NCBI GenBank assembly: GCA_021298835.1
Contig: JAJTHG010000005.1
Span: forward strand, 1-64,000
DNA from: Gemmatimonadota bacterium
Lineage (GTDB): Bacteria; Gemmatimonadota; Gemmatimonadetes; Gemmatimonadales; Gemmatimonadaceae
Direction of reading: 5' to 3'
Length of the DNA: 64,000 bases
Translations under genes and position numbers: made by a program
Shown: positions 24,442-33,025 of the stretch, in pieces
Numbering within the stretch: the stretch's first letter is position 1
Layout: every line of letters begins with the position of its first letter
Notes under the pieces: generated by a model
The model's database searches: none
The model's input: only the letters and a program-made list of their open reading frames with translations
Told to the model about the DNA's origin: nothing

Positions 24442-25116
24442 GTGGCCGGCCCAGTCGTCGAGACGCTCCCCGCGCCGCTGGGGCGCGTCCTCGCCCCGCT
24501 GGCCCGCTTCGGCGGTGCCCGGTGGCTCAAGCCGCTCGCGTTCGCCCTGTCGTGCCTCCCGTTCGCCTGGGCGATCGGGGCCGTGCTGAGCGACCTCTTC
24601 GGCGGCACGCGACTCCTCGGCAGCAACCCGATCAAGGCCGCGGAGCACTTTTCGGGCGAGTGGGCGCTGCGCTTCCTGTTGCTGTCGCTGGCGGTCACGC
24701 CGCTGCGCCAGCTGCTGGGGTGGAACTGGCTCGCGTCGTGGCGGAAGATGCTCGGGCTGCTCGGGTTCGCGATGGTGGTCGTGCACCTCCTCGTTTGGGG
24801 CGTGCTCGACAACGAACTGGACCTCGGCGACATCCGCGCGGACCTGCTCGACCGCTGGTACATCGTGATCGGCATGGTGGCCTTCGCCCTGCTCGTACCG
24901 CTGGCGGTCACCTCGACGCGGGGCTGGATCAAGCGGCTCGGCACGCGCTGGGTGACGCTGCATCGGCTGGTGTTCCCCGCGGTCGCGCTTGCGCTCGTGC
25001 ACTTCGGGATGGCCCAGAAGAAGGACCTCGAGGACCCGCTGGTCTTCGGCGCCGTCGCCGTGGCCCTCGTGGCATGGCGCGTCTGGCGCGCCCGAACGGT
25101 CGTCCCGCGTGGATGA
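24442..25116 (+). CDS. msrQ: heme-binding membrane subunit MsrQ
   Basis: A 224-residue membrane protein with six predicted helices, of the ferric-reductase-like MsrQ/YedZ family. Signature segments are SNPIKAAEHFSGEWALRFLL, SWRKMLGLLGF and RWVTLHRLVF, which carry the heme-ligand His residues. It passes electrons from quinol to MsrP. The GTG start is 3 bp after msrP. The stop overlaps the next gene's GTG by several bases. Confidence 0.92.
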   Translation: MAGPVVETLPAPLGRVLAPLARFGGARWLKPLAFALSCLPFAWAIGAVLSDLFGGTRLLGSNPIKAAEHFSGEWALRFLLLSLAVTPLRQLLGWNWLASWRKMLGLLGFAMVVVHLLVWGVLDNELDLGDIRADLLDRWYIVIGMVAFALLVPLAVTSTRGWIKRLGTRWVTLHRLVFPAVALALVHFGMAQKKDLEDPLVFGAVAVALVAWRVWRARTVVPRG

Positions 25117-25540
25117 TCCGCGGCGCGCGGCGACGACCCCGCGCGTGGCGCTCGGCACGATCGCGGTCGCCCTCGGGCTGATGCTCGTCGGCTACGGCGG
25201 GCAGGGGCGCGGGGCGGCATGGACCGGATGGTGCCTCGCCCTCGGCACCGCGCTCGCGTTCGGTGGCTTCCTGCGCCTGGGCGTGGCGCGGCGCGCGCCG
25301 AGCCCCGCCGAACGCGTGGCGGTCTGGGGGACTGCCGCGTGGCTGGCCGCAGCATTCGCCGTCGGACTCGCCGGGGGAGATCGCCCGGCGGTCGCGCGCC
25401 TCGTGCTGGGGCTGCCGGTGCCGACTGCGCTCGTGTTCCTCGGAATCGCCCTCGTGCCGGCGGTCGCGCTGCCGCTGCTCTTTGCGCTCTCCGGGGAACG
25501 CGCCGCGCCCGCAGCGGACCCTCAGCACCCCGAGGCATGA
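25109..25540 (+). CDS. small hypothetical membrane protein
   Basis: A 143-residue protein from a GTG at 25109 inside the end of msrQ. Four hydrophobic helices are predicted (e.g. ALGTIAVALGLMLVGYG and ALVFLGIALVPAVALPLLF). No family recognised. It is translationally coupled to msrQ before it and the symporter after it (ATGA overlap), so its job may relate to either. Confidence 0.65.
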   Translation: MDDPRRAATTPRVALGTIAVALGLMLVGYGGQGRGAAWTGWCLALGTALAFGGFLRLGVARRAPSPAERVAVWGTAAWLAAAFAVGLAGGDRPAVARLVLGLPVPTALVFLGIALVPAVALPLLFALSGERAAPAADPQHPEA

Positions 25541-26985
25541 CCGCCGGCGCCACCCCGCTCGTCGTCACCGTGGGGCTCGCGTACTTCGCTGTCTGCGCGG
25601 TCATCGGCGTGGCGGCGGCGCGGCGCACGCGCACCCCCGCGGACTTCTTCGCGGCGGGCCGGGGGCTCGGCGTCGTGACGCTCGCCCTGTCGTCCATGGC
25701 GGCGACGCTGTCGGGCTTCGCCTTCGTCGGCGGCCCGGCGCTGGTGTATCGCGTGGGCTTCGGGGCGGTGTTCCTCGTCCTGCCCGCATCCATCACCGCA
25801 ACGCTGACGGCGTGGGTGCTCGGGCGACCCCTGCGCGCGCTCGCGGTCCGGCACGGCGTGCTCACGCTCCCCGAAGCGCTCGGCACGCGCTATGGATCAC
25901 CGCGCGTGCACGCGGCCTCGGCGATCGCCTTGTTGATCGCCGTCGTCGGCTACGTCGCGACGAACCTCCTCGCACTCGGGCTCGCCCTCGATGCCATCTT
26001 CGGGTGCGGCCTTGCGGCGGGAGTCGCCCTCGGCACGGCCGCCACCGTCGCGTACACCGCGACCGGGGGTATCCTCGCCGGCGTCTGGACGGATGTCTTC
26101 CAGGGGCTGCTCATGGCGCTGGCCAGTGCGGCGGTGTTCGTGGTGGCGGCGGGGGCCGGGGGCGGGCCGGCCGTGCTCATCCGCGCCATCGCCGCCGAGT
26201 CGCCGACCTGGGTCGGACCCTGGGGCACCGTCGGCGCGACGACGGCACTCTCGTGGTTCTTCGTCTTCGGTATCGGCACGCTCGGCCAACCGCACGTGCT
26301 GCACAAGTTCTTCATGATGCGGGACGACCGCGTGCTGCGCTGGTATCCGGCCCTCATGACCGGGGCATTGGGCGTGACGCTGCTGCTCTACGTGGGAGTC
26401 GGGCTCGCGATGCGGGGTCTCGTGGCGCTCGGCCTCGAATCCGCGCCGGTGCGCCCCGACGACGTCACCCCGATCTTCCTCCTTCGGCACGTGCCGCCCC
26501 TGCTCGCTGCGCTCGTCTTCAGCGGAGTGGCGGCCGCCATCATGAGCACCGTGAACGCCTTCCTGAACGTGGGAGCCGCGGCGCTCACGCACGACCTGCC
26601 GCGGGCAGCCGGCCGGCCGCTCGCCCGCCCGCTGGCGGCCGGCCGCCTCGCGACCGTCGCGCTCGCGCTGGCGGCAGCGGGGGTGGCGCTGTGGTCCGAC
26701 GCCCTCGTGGCATTCCTGGCCATCTTCGGCTGGGGGCTCTTCGCGTCGGTCTTCACGCCAGCGCTCGCAATCGGGCTGCACTGGCCCGCCGCCTCGGCGC
26801 GCGCGGCGCTGGCCTCCATCGGCACCGGTGTCACGCTCACGCTGGGCCTCGAGTCGCTCGCGGCGCTGCGCGTGGCCGCGCTGCCCGCCGGTGTGCCGGT
26901 CGCGGGGATCTCGCTCGTCGCCGCCACGGCCGTGTTCCTCGCCGTCGGAGCGCTCGACGCCCGGGGCGAGGTCACTCGTGTCTGA
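25537..26985 (+). CDS. sodium/solute symporter (SSS family)
   Basis: A 482-residue protein with 12-13 helices. TPADFFAAGRGLG, FAFVGGPALVYRVGFG and FGIGTLGQPHVLHKFFMM are typical of SSS/PutP-type carriers, as is SGVAAAIMSTVNAFLNVGAAAL (Na-binding helix 8). The substrate (an amino acid, organic acid or vitamin) cannot be assigned. The family normally has about 480-500 residues. It overlaps its neighbours on both sides. Confidence 0.85.
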   Translation: MTAGATPLVVTVGLAYFAVCAVIGVAAARRTRTPADFFAAGRGLGVVTLALSSMAATLSGFAFVGGPALVYRVGFGAVFLVLPASITATLTAWVLGRPLRALAVRHGVLTLPEALGTRYGSPRVHAASAIALLIAVVGYVATNLLALGLALDAIFGCGLAAGVALGTAATVAYTATGGILAGVWTDVFQGLLMALASAAVFVVAAGAGGGPAVLIRAIAAESPTWVGPWGTVGATTALSWFFVFGIGTLGQPHVLHKFFMMRDDRVLRWYPALMTGALGVTLLLYVGVGLAMRGLVALGLESAPVRPDDVTPIFLLRHVPPLLAALVFSGVAAAIMSTVNAFLNVGAAALTHDLPRAAGRPLARPLAAGRLATVALALAAAGVALWSDALVAFLAIFGWGLFASVFTPALAIGLHWPAASARAALASIGTGVTLTLGLESLAALRVAALPAGVPVAGISLVAATAVFLAVGALDARGEVTRV

Positions 26986-28138
26986 GGCCCCCTCGGCGCT
27001 CGCCGTCACCGCCCCGGGACTCGCCGACCTGTGCGCGGCCGAGTTGCGGGGCCTCGGAATCGCGGTGTCGGCGGTGGACGAGGCCGGGGTGACCTTCGCG
27101 GCCACGGCCGACGCGCTGGCGCGGGCGCACGTCGGCAGCGCGATCGCCAGCCGCATCGTGGTGCGGCTCGCGACGTTCGAGGCGCGCGGCTTCGCCGAAC
27201 TCGAGCGCCATGCGAAGCGGGTGGCCTGGGGCCGCGTCGTCGCCGCCGGGCGCGCGGTGCGGCTTCGCGTGACGAGCCGCCGGAGCAAGCTCTACCACAC
27301 CGACGCCATCGCCGAGCGCCTGTGGCCGGCGATTCGCACGGTGGGTGGCCGCGTCGCGTCGCCATCCAGCGGCGACGACGACGCCGACGACGACACCGCG
27401 CTCGCGCCCGACGACGCGCAGTTGATCGTCGTGCGGGTGTACCGGGACGTCGTCACCATCTCCGCCGACGCGAGCGGTGCCCTGCTGCATCGCCGCGGCT
27501 GGCGGCTCGCGACGGCCCGGGCACCGATGCGCGAGACGCTCGCGGCCGCGCTGCTCGCCGCGGCCGGCTACGACGGCGGCGGACCGCTCGTGGACCCGCT
27601 CGCCGGCAGCGGCACGATCGGCATCGAGGCGGCCCGGCGCGCTCGCCGGATGGCCCCCGGCCTCGACCGCGCCTTCGCGCTCGAGTGGTGGCCGGCGCAC
27701 GACCCGGCGCCACTCGCCCGCGTCCGGGCCGAGGCGCAGGCCGCGATCGTGCCGCGGGCGCCGCACCCGATCATCGTCAACGACCGCGATGCGGGGGCGA
27801 TCGCCGCGATCGAGACCAACGCCGACCGCGCCGGCGTGCGGGCCGACCTCGACGTGCGGCAGGGTCCGGCGTCGCGTGTCGTCCTGCCGGCGGGTCCGGG
27901 GTGGATCGTGACGAACCCGCCCTATGGCAAGCGCATCACCGGGGGCGACGACCCCCGCGACCTGTATGTTTCGCTGGGTCGCGTGTGGCGGTCGGCCGCA
28001 CCCGGCTGGCACGTGGCGCTCGTGGGGCCGGCCGCCGTGGCGACCGCGTTCGCGCTGCCGCTCTCGACCGCGCTCACCACGCGCAACGGCGGCCTCGCGG
28101 TCGCCTTCCTCACCGGCCTCATCCCCCGTTCGCCATGA
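26978..28138 (+). CDS. THUMP-type RNA (guanine-N2) methyltransferase, RlmL/Trm-like
   Basis: A 386-residue protein from a GTG at 26978. The N-terminal part has a ferredoxin-like/THUMP region ([20 protein letters not shown]). [19 protein letters not shown] is the SAM-binding motif I, and [10 protein letters not shown] is the N-P-P-Y amino-methyltransferase motif IV. The family modifies guanines in rRNA or tRNA; the target base is not deducible. An Asp-rich loop ([17 protein letters not shown]) is unusual. It overlaps the next gene by 4 nt. Confidence 0.83.
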   Translation: MSEAPSALAVTAPGLADLCAAELRGLGIAVSAVDEAGVTFAATADALARAHVGSAIASRIVVRLATFEARGFAELERHAKRVAWGRVVAAGRAVRLRVTSRRSKLYHTDAIAERLWPAIRTVGGRVASPSSGDDDADDDTALAPDDAQLIVVRVYRDVVTISADASGALLHRRGWRLATARAPMRETLAAALLAAAGYDGGGPLVDPLAGSGTIGIEAARRARRMAPGLDRAFALEWWPAHDPAPLARVRAEAQAAIVPRAPHPIIVNDRDAGAIAAIETNADRAGVRADLDVRQGPASRVVLPAGPGWIVTNPPYGKRITGGDDPRDLYVSLGRVWRSAAPGWHVALVGPAAVATAFALPLSTALTTRNGGLAVAFLTGLIPRSP

Positions 28139-28602
28139 CTGGTCGCATCGAGCAGGTCAGCATCTCCCCCGGCGGCGTGCCCAAGCGCGCCGTCTCCGAG
28201 GCGCGGGTGACCCGCGACGGCCTCGTCGGCGACTGGCAACTCGACCGGAAGCACCATGGCGGCCCGGACCGCGCGGTGTGCCTGCTGTCGGCCGAGCTCA
28301 TCGCGCGGCTCAACGCCGAAGGCCACCCGATTGCACCCGGCACCACCGGCGAGAACCTCACCGTCAGCGGCCTCGACTGGCCCGCGCTCGTCCCCGGCGT
28401 GCGGCTGGCCGCCGGCGACGTCGAGCTGGAGGTCGTGAGCTATGCGACGCCGTGCAAGACGATCCGGGACTCGTTCACCGAGGGACGCTTCGAGCGCATC
28501 TCGCAGAAGACGCACCCCGGCGAGAGCCGCCTCTATGCGCGCGTGATCCGCGAGGGCACGGTCCGGCCCGGGGACGCGCTGCGCGTCGCCACGACGGCGT
28601 GA
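28135..28602 (+). CDS. MOSC domain protein
   Basis: A 155-residue protein occupied by one MOSC domain. [45 protein letters not shown] and [13 protein letters not shown] are typical, with the conserved Cys in TPC. MOSC proteins handle sulfur or molybdenum-cofactor sulfur. Closeness to the molybdenum enzyme MsrP in the same overlapping run is suggestive but not proof of a link. Confidence 0.87.
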   Translation: MTGRIEQVSISPGGVPKRAVSEARVTRDGLVGDWQLDRKHHGGPDRAVCLLSAELIARLNAEGHPIAPGTTGENLTVSGLDWPALVPGVRLAAGDVELEVVSYATPCKTIRDSFTEGRFERISQKTHPGESRLYARVIREGTVRPGDALRVATTA

Positions 28603-28787
28603 GCCCCGGGCGCGGGCGCGACCGCGGGCGCGACCGCGACGGGGCGGCGGCCGGCGATCGGTCCCCCAAGGTCTGCGCACGCTGCGGCCGCCCGTTCACC
28701 TGGCGGAAGAAGTGGGCGCGCGACTGGGCGCAGGTTCGCTACTGCTCGGACAAGTGCCGCATGGGGAAGGCCGCCGCGACGGCCTGA
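28599..28787 (+). CDS. DUF2256 zinc-ribbon protein
   Basis: A 62-residue protein from a GTG that overlaps the MOSC stop. The C-terminal 38 residues are DUF2256: [15 protein letters not shown], then W[11 protein letters not shown]. The four Cys probably bind zinc. The family has no known function. The Arg/Gly-rich head ([12 protein letters not shown]) is repeat-derived. Confidence 0.87.
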   Translation: MSPGRGRDRGRDRDGAAAGDRSPKVCARCGRPFTWRKKWARDWAQVRYCSDKCRMGKAAATA

Positions 28788-28789
28788 CG

Positions 28790-28824
28790 CTGACGGGACG
28801 ACGGCGGCCTCACCGCCGCGTCAG
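28790..28824. terminator. bidirectional hairpin at a convergent junction
   Basis: CTGACG (28790-28795) pairs with CGTCAG (28819-28824), which contains the minus-strand stop. Inside, CGGCGG-CCTCA-CCGCCG (28802-28818) forms a second stem. It separates the DUF2256 gene from the porin-like gene. Confidence 0.5.
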
Positions 28825-30122
28825 AACTCCACCCCCGTCACGAAGTTCAGGTGCTGCACCGTCCGGAGGCCGGCGGCATAGTCCGTCGCCACGCGGCGGT
28901 ACGCGAGGCCGAGCACGGGGAGCCCGCCAGGCCGCCACTGCAACCCGGCCTCGCATTGCCGATTGTGACGCCGGACCGGCGACTGCGCGTTGTCGGGGTC
29001 CGAGACGCCGCACCCCGCGCCCACCTGCCAGCCGAGCGCCGGCCGCCAGAGCAGTTGCGCCCACCCGCCCACGTCGCGCAGCGGCGTGCCGTCGGGGGCG
29101 AAGTTCTGCGAGACGCCGCCACCGCCGAGCCCGCGCAGGGCCTGACCCCGGTAGGCCACGCCGCGCACCTCGAGCCACTCGGTGAGGGGGGCCAGCAGCA
29201 TCACCGTCACGGCGCTGGTGGTCGCCGTGACCCCAGTGGGCCTGGCGATCCAGCCGTGGTGCGCGCCGACGGCCAGCCGTCCGGCCATCGCGTCCTCGCC
29301 CCATTCGACCCCGACCCGGCCCTGCAGGAACGGCCGGCGCGACCGCTCGGCTGCGTCCACGCGGTCCACCGTGTCGCCGGCGACGGGGTCGCCGCCGGTC
29401 CACGGGGCCACGGCGGCCGCGTCCACCGCCAGCCGCAACGCGCCGGTTGTGGCAGCACCGATGCGCACCTGCGGCAGCCAGAACCAGAGGTTGCCGGCGC
29501 TCGCGAAGAGCGGCAGCCCGAAGGCCGCCGTGCTCCACGGCGTCACGTCGGTCACCAGCGGCACGTCCTGCCCCACCGTGACGCGCGCATGGGTCCACGC
29601 CATCGAGGCGGTCGCGACGCGCAGGCGCGGTTCGGGGAAGAGTCGTCGGCCGCCAGCGCCCTCCTGCACCCCGCCGAAGAAATCCGCGTCCGCGCGGGCC
29701 CGCACGGTACCGCCCCACAGGGGCCGTCCGTCGAGCGCGACGGTGAGCACGCTCTGGCGGAACGTGCCGCCCAGGGCGCCGCGCAGCGCCTGGGGGTCGG
29801 TGCCGATCGCGGAATACGCCGGCAGCGCGATGGTCGGCACGTCCACGAGGTTGGTACGCCCGTTGGTGAGGAAGGCGTTCATCATCACGCGGCCGCTGAA
29901 CTCGAGCCCCGCCCGCGACGACGTACCGGCCTTCTCGCGTGCGACCTGCGCGAGCTGCTGGCGCAGCATGCGCAGCTGCTCCTCGGCGCGCGCCACGCGA
30001 TCGGCGAGGGCCGAGAGCGAATCGGTCACGCTGTCGAGCGCGGCCGGCCGGGCCTGCGCGCCGAGCGGCGCCGCAAGGCCCGCCAGCGACAGCACGAGGC
30101 ACGCGGCCATTGACCGTGCCAT
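28821..30122 (-). CDS. porin-like outer-membrane protein with N-terminal coiled coil
   Basis: A 433-residue protein. A signal peptide ends in PLGAQA. Residues about 35-65 are a coiled coil (VARAEEQLRMLRQQLAQVARE). The rest is beta-rich with alternating residues (FSGRVMMNAFLTNGRT; LEVRGVAYRGQAL) and a terminal Phe (VTGVEF), as in outer-membrane barrels. I cannot name the substrate. The start at 30122 is preferred; an upstream in-frame ATG at 30146 would overlap the divergent gene's start codon. Confidence 0.7.
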   Translation of the reverse strand: MARSMAACLVLSLAGLAAPLGAQARPAALDSVTDSLSALADRVARAEEQLRMLRQQLAQVAREKAGTSSRAGLEFSGRVMMNAFLTNGRTNLVDVPTIALPAYSAIGTDPQALRGALGGTFRQSVLTVALDGRPLWGGTVRARADADFFGGVQEGAGGRRLFPEPRLRVATASMAWTHARVTVGQDVPLVTDVTPWSTAAFGLPLFASAGNLWFWLPQVRIGAATTGALRLAVDAAAVAPWTGGDPVAGDTVDRVDAAERSRRPFLQGRVGVEWGEDAMAGRLAVGAHHGWIARPTGVTATTSAVTVMLLAPLTEWLEVRGVAYRGQALRGLGGGGVSQNFAPDGTPLRDVGGWAQLLWRPALGWQVGAGCGVSDPDNAQSPVRRHNRQCEAGLQWRPGGLPVLGLAYRRVATDYAAGLRTVQHLNFVTGVEF

Positions 30123-30144
30123 GGCCAACGGGCTAGCGTCGGGC

Positions 30145-30897
30145 ATGGCCCTTCGGTCGTTCGGGCGAATCGGCAAGTCGTGGCTCCGCGTAGGCGCCGT
30201 CGTCGGCGCGAGGTGGCGTCTGGTACGGCGCGCTGGACTCGGGGCCGCGGCAGCGCTGGCGGGGGCCGGCGCGGCGGCAGCCCAGGGCACGGTGGCCGGG
30301 CAAGTGACGATCGCCGAGCGCGCCGGCGACATCACCGAGGATCTCGGTAACGTGGTCGTGACGCTCGAGCCGGTGGGAGCGCCCCGCTCGCGCCTCGCCC
30401 CGGTCCGGGGCCAGATCGCGATGGAGCGGCGGCGCTTCTCGCCGGGCGTCGTGGTGGTGACGCCCGGGAGCACCGTCGAGTTCCCCAACCGCGATCCCTT
30501 CGACCACAACATCTTCACGAACGAGCCCGGGTCGGAGTTCGATGCCGGCCTGTACGGCCGTGGCGAGGTGGCCAGCGCGACGTTCCGGAAGGTCGGCGCG
30601 GTACCAGTGTACTGCAACATCCATTCTCGCATGGTGGGCCACGTGGTCGTGGTCGGGACCCCCCATGTCGCGCAGGCCGGGGCCGACGGGCGCTGGAGCA
30701 TCCCCCGCGTTCCGGCGGGCCGGTACGTGCTGCGGTTCTGGCACAACCGCGCTGCCGTGGCCGACGAGGAGCTCGCGGTGCCCGCGGGGGGGCTGGAGCA
30801 CGCGTCCGTGAAGCTCGATGCCCGCGGCTTCAAGTTGATCGCACACAAGAACAAGTTCGGCCAGGACTACCGGGCCGGCGGCGAAAAGTACGAGTGA
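30145..30897 (+). CDS. cupredoxin (plastocyanin-like) domain protein with carboxypeptidase-regulatory-like tail
   Basis: A 250-residue exported protein. TPGSTVEFPNRDPFDHNIF and PVYCNIHSRMVGHVVV supply a type-1 copper site (His, then Cys-x2-His-x2-Met order). After it, a short beta-sandwich (GRWSIPRVPAGRYVLRFWHN) resembles a carboxypeptidase-regulatory-like fold. It probably acts in the periplasm as an electron carrier or copper protein. The first ~45 residues hold a long Arg-rich head and an Ala-rich membrane or signal segment. Confidence 0.78.
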   Translation: MALRSFGRIGKSWLRVGAVVGARWRLVRRAGLGAAAALAGAGAAAAQGTVAGQVTIAERAGDITEDLGNVVVTLEPVGAPRSRLAPVRGQIAMERRRFSPGVVVVTPGSTVEFPNRDPFDHNIFTNEPGSEFDAGLYGRGEVASATFRKVGAVPVYCNIHSRMVGHVVVVGTPHVAQAGADGRWSIPRVPAGRYVLRFWHNRAAVADEELAVPAGGLEHASVKLDARGFKLIAHKNKFGQDYRAGGEKYE

Positions 30898-30958
30898 GGC
30901 GCCGCCTCCGCACGCGCCGCCGAACCGGGTCGCGGCCCCCACCCCTCGCCCGCCCCGC

Positions 30959-32953
30959 ATGACGATCACCCGCAAGATCTTCCTCGCCACCGCCTCCGTC
31001 GTGGTGATCGTCCTCGGCGCGACGGTCGTCGTCTCGAACCAGGCGGCGAAGGGCGCCTCGGAGGCCCTGGTGGACGAGACGCTCGCCGCCACCCGGGCCC
31101 AGGTGCGCGCCACGCTCGACGCGCGCCGCACGGCCCTGCGCGGCGGGGCCGCCGTGTTCGTGCAGAATCCGGGCTTCTTCGCGATCGTCGCGACGCGGAA
31201 CGGGGCGAGTCTCTTCGACCAGGCGCAGGAAGCCGTCGCGCAGATCGGTGCCGACTGGGTGCAAGTCACCGACGAACAGGGCGTGCGGATCGCCCGCAGT
31301 GACGACCCGGGCGCCCGCGCGGACACCCTCGTCCGGTCGGCGCTGATCGCCGGCGCGCTCGGCGGGACCGAGACCAGCGGCTTCGCGATCAACCGCGACG
31401 GCGGGCTCGCGCAGGCGGTGGCCGTGCCCATCCGCCAGGGCGCGGACCCCTCGGCGCGCATCGTCGGCGTGCTCATGGCCGTCCGCGGGATCGATTCCAC
31501 GGTGGCGCGCGATCTCGTGCGCGAGGCGGGCGGCGGACTCGGTCTCGTCTTCTTCACCGCTGACGACGAGGGGCCCACCGCCCGCGTCGCCACGCTCGGC
31601 ACGCCGGCCGCCCTCACCCCGCTCCTGCGCGAGCGCGACTGGGCCCCCGCGTTGCCGGCGGGAACGCCGCTCAAGGCCGACCTCACGCTCGAGGGGACGC
31701 ATTACCTCGGGCAATACGAGCTCCTGCGCAGCGCGAGCGGCACTCCGCTCGGCGGGTTCGTGACACTCAAGAACGAGGACGCGGCCCTCGCGCGCTTCAG
31801 TCGTCTGCAGCTGCTCCTCTTCGGCACCGGCGCCGCCGGCCTGCTGGTGGCCTTCGCCCTGAGCCTCGTCGCCGCGCGGACCATCTCGCGGCCCGTGCAG
31901 CAGCTGGCGGGGGCGGCCGCGCGCGCCGCGCAGGGGGACTACGCCGCCGAGCTTCCGCCGCCGGGCCGCGACGAGATCGGCGCCCTCAACGGGGCGTTCC
32001 GCGCACTGCTCGCCGACCTGCGCGACAAGCAACAGCTGGTGGACCTGCTCCAGGCCGACGACGCCCGGCGGACGGTGCAGTTCGCGGACATGACCGGCAC
32101 GAGCAAGCTCGCCGCCCTCGCCCCCGGCGGGCTCGCTCCCGGCATGCGGTTCGCGCGGCGCTACGAGGTGAAGGAGGTGCTCGGCGCCGGGGGCATGGGC
32201 ACCGTGTACAAGGCGCTCGACACCGAACTCGGCGAGGTCGTCGCGATCAAGACGCTCAAGCGCGAGTTCGCCGCGCAGGACGAGACGGCCCTGCTGCGCT
32301 TCCGCGACGAGATCCGCCTCGCGCGCAAGATCTCGCACCGCAACGTGGTGCGCACGCACGACATCGGGACCGAGGACGGCACCTACTTCATCACGATGGA
32401 GTACGTCGAGGGCCGCTCCCTCAAGGACCTCGTCCGCCAGCGCGGCACGCTGCCGCCGGCGGTGGTGATCACCATCGGCAAGCAGCTCTGCCGCGCGCTC
32501 GAGGTGGCGCACGCGGCGGGGGTCATCCATCGCGACATCAAGCCGCAGAACATCGTGGTCGGGCCGGACGGCGTGCTCAAGGTGATGGACTTCGGCATTG
32601 CCCGCCTCGCCACGCGCTCCGAGGGGACGACGCAGGCGGGGATGGTCGTGGGCACTCCCGAGTACATGGCCCCCGAGCAGTTCCTCGGTGACGACGTGGA
32701 CCCCCGCGCCGACCTCTACGCGGCCGGTGCCGTGCTGTACGAGTGCCTCACCGGCCGGCTGCCGCACGTGGCCGAGTCGCCGATCGTGCTCATCACGAAG
32801 GTCCTCGAGGAACCGGTCGTCCCCCCTCGGGAGCTCGTGCCCGGCGTGCCGGAGCGGCTGGAGACCGCCGTGCTGGCGGCCCTGCAGCGCGACCGGGCAC
32901 TACGGCCGGCCTCGGCCGAGGCGCTGCACGACCTCCTCGCGGCGGCGGAGTAG
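30959..32953 (+). CDS. transmembrane sensor Ser/Thr protein kinase (CACHE-like, HAMP, kinase)
   Basis: A 664-residue protein. TM1 lies at about 7-26 and an extracytoplasmic CACHE-like sensor at 30-275 (ADWVQVTDEQGVRIARSDDP). TM2 is at 281-303, followed by HAMP at 303-355 (AARTISRPVQQLAGAAARAA). The catalytic domain is C-terminal at about 400-660: VLGAGGMGTVYKA, VIHRDIKPQN, DFGIARLA and VGTPEYMAPEQF. All catalytic residues are present. This order is that of a histidine kinase with a Hanks-type kinase in place of HisKA/HATPase. The start codon is the ATG at 30959, 61 bp after the preceding gene. Targets unknown. Confidence 0.9.
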   Translation: MTITRKIFLATASVVVIVLGATVVVSNQAAKGASEALVDETLAATRAQVRATLDARRTALRGGAAVFVQNPGFFAIVATRNGASLFDQAQEAVAQIGADWVQVTDEQGVRIARSDDPGARADTLVRSALIAGALGGTETSGFAINRDGGLAQAVAVPIRQGADPSARIVGVLMAVRGIDSTVARDLVREAGGGLGLVFFTADDEGPTARVATLGTPAALTPLLRERDWAPALPAGTPLKADLTLEGTHYLGQYELLRSASGTPLGGFVTLKNEDAALARFSRLQLLLFGTGAAGLLVAFALSLVAARTISRPVQQLAGAAARAAQGDYAAELPPPGRDEIGALNGAFRALLADLRDKQQLVDLLQADDARRTVQFADMTGTSKLAALAPGGLAPGMRFARRYEVKEVLGAGGMGTVYKALDTELGEVVAIKTLKREFAAQDETALLRFRDEIRLARKISHRNVVRTHDIGTEDGTYFITMEYVEGRSLKDLVRQRGTLPPAVVITIGKQLCRALEVAHAAGVIHRDIKPQNIVVGPDGVLKVMDFGIARLATRSEGTTQAGMVVGTPEYMAPEQFLGDDVDPRADLYAAGAVLYECLTGRLPHVAESPIVLITKVLEEPVVPPRELVPGVPERLETAVLAALQRDRALRPASAEALHDLLAAAE

Positions 32954-33011
32954 GGATCGCCGCGTCGGGGCCCGGGCCTCGGTGACGCGCGGCACGTCCG
33001 GGAACGCCCCC

Positions 33012-33017
33012 TATATT
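33012..33017 (+). promoter_or_regulatory. -10 element, predicted leaderless start for sucA
   Basis: TATATT is followed by 8 nt (CCGGCACC) and the sucA ATG at 33026. It is the only AT-rich hexamer in the 72-bp gap, and no Shine-Dalgarno is present, which supports a leaderless mRNA. Confidence 0.5.
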
Positions 33018-33025
33018 CCGGCACC

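Noticed and set aside
21841-25158. A 1105-codon open frame on the minus strand
   Set aside because: Only its last part (from about 22329) is a real gene, sufE. The rest is antisense to mscS, msrP and msrQ and has the Arg/His/Pro-rich composition of a GC-rich shadow frame.
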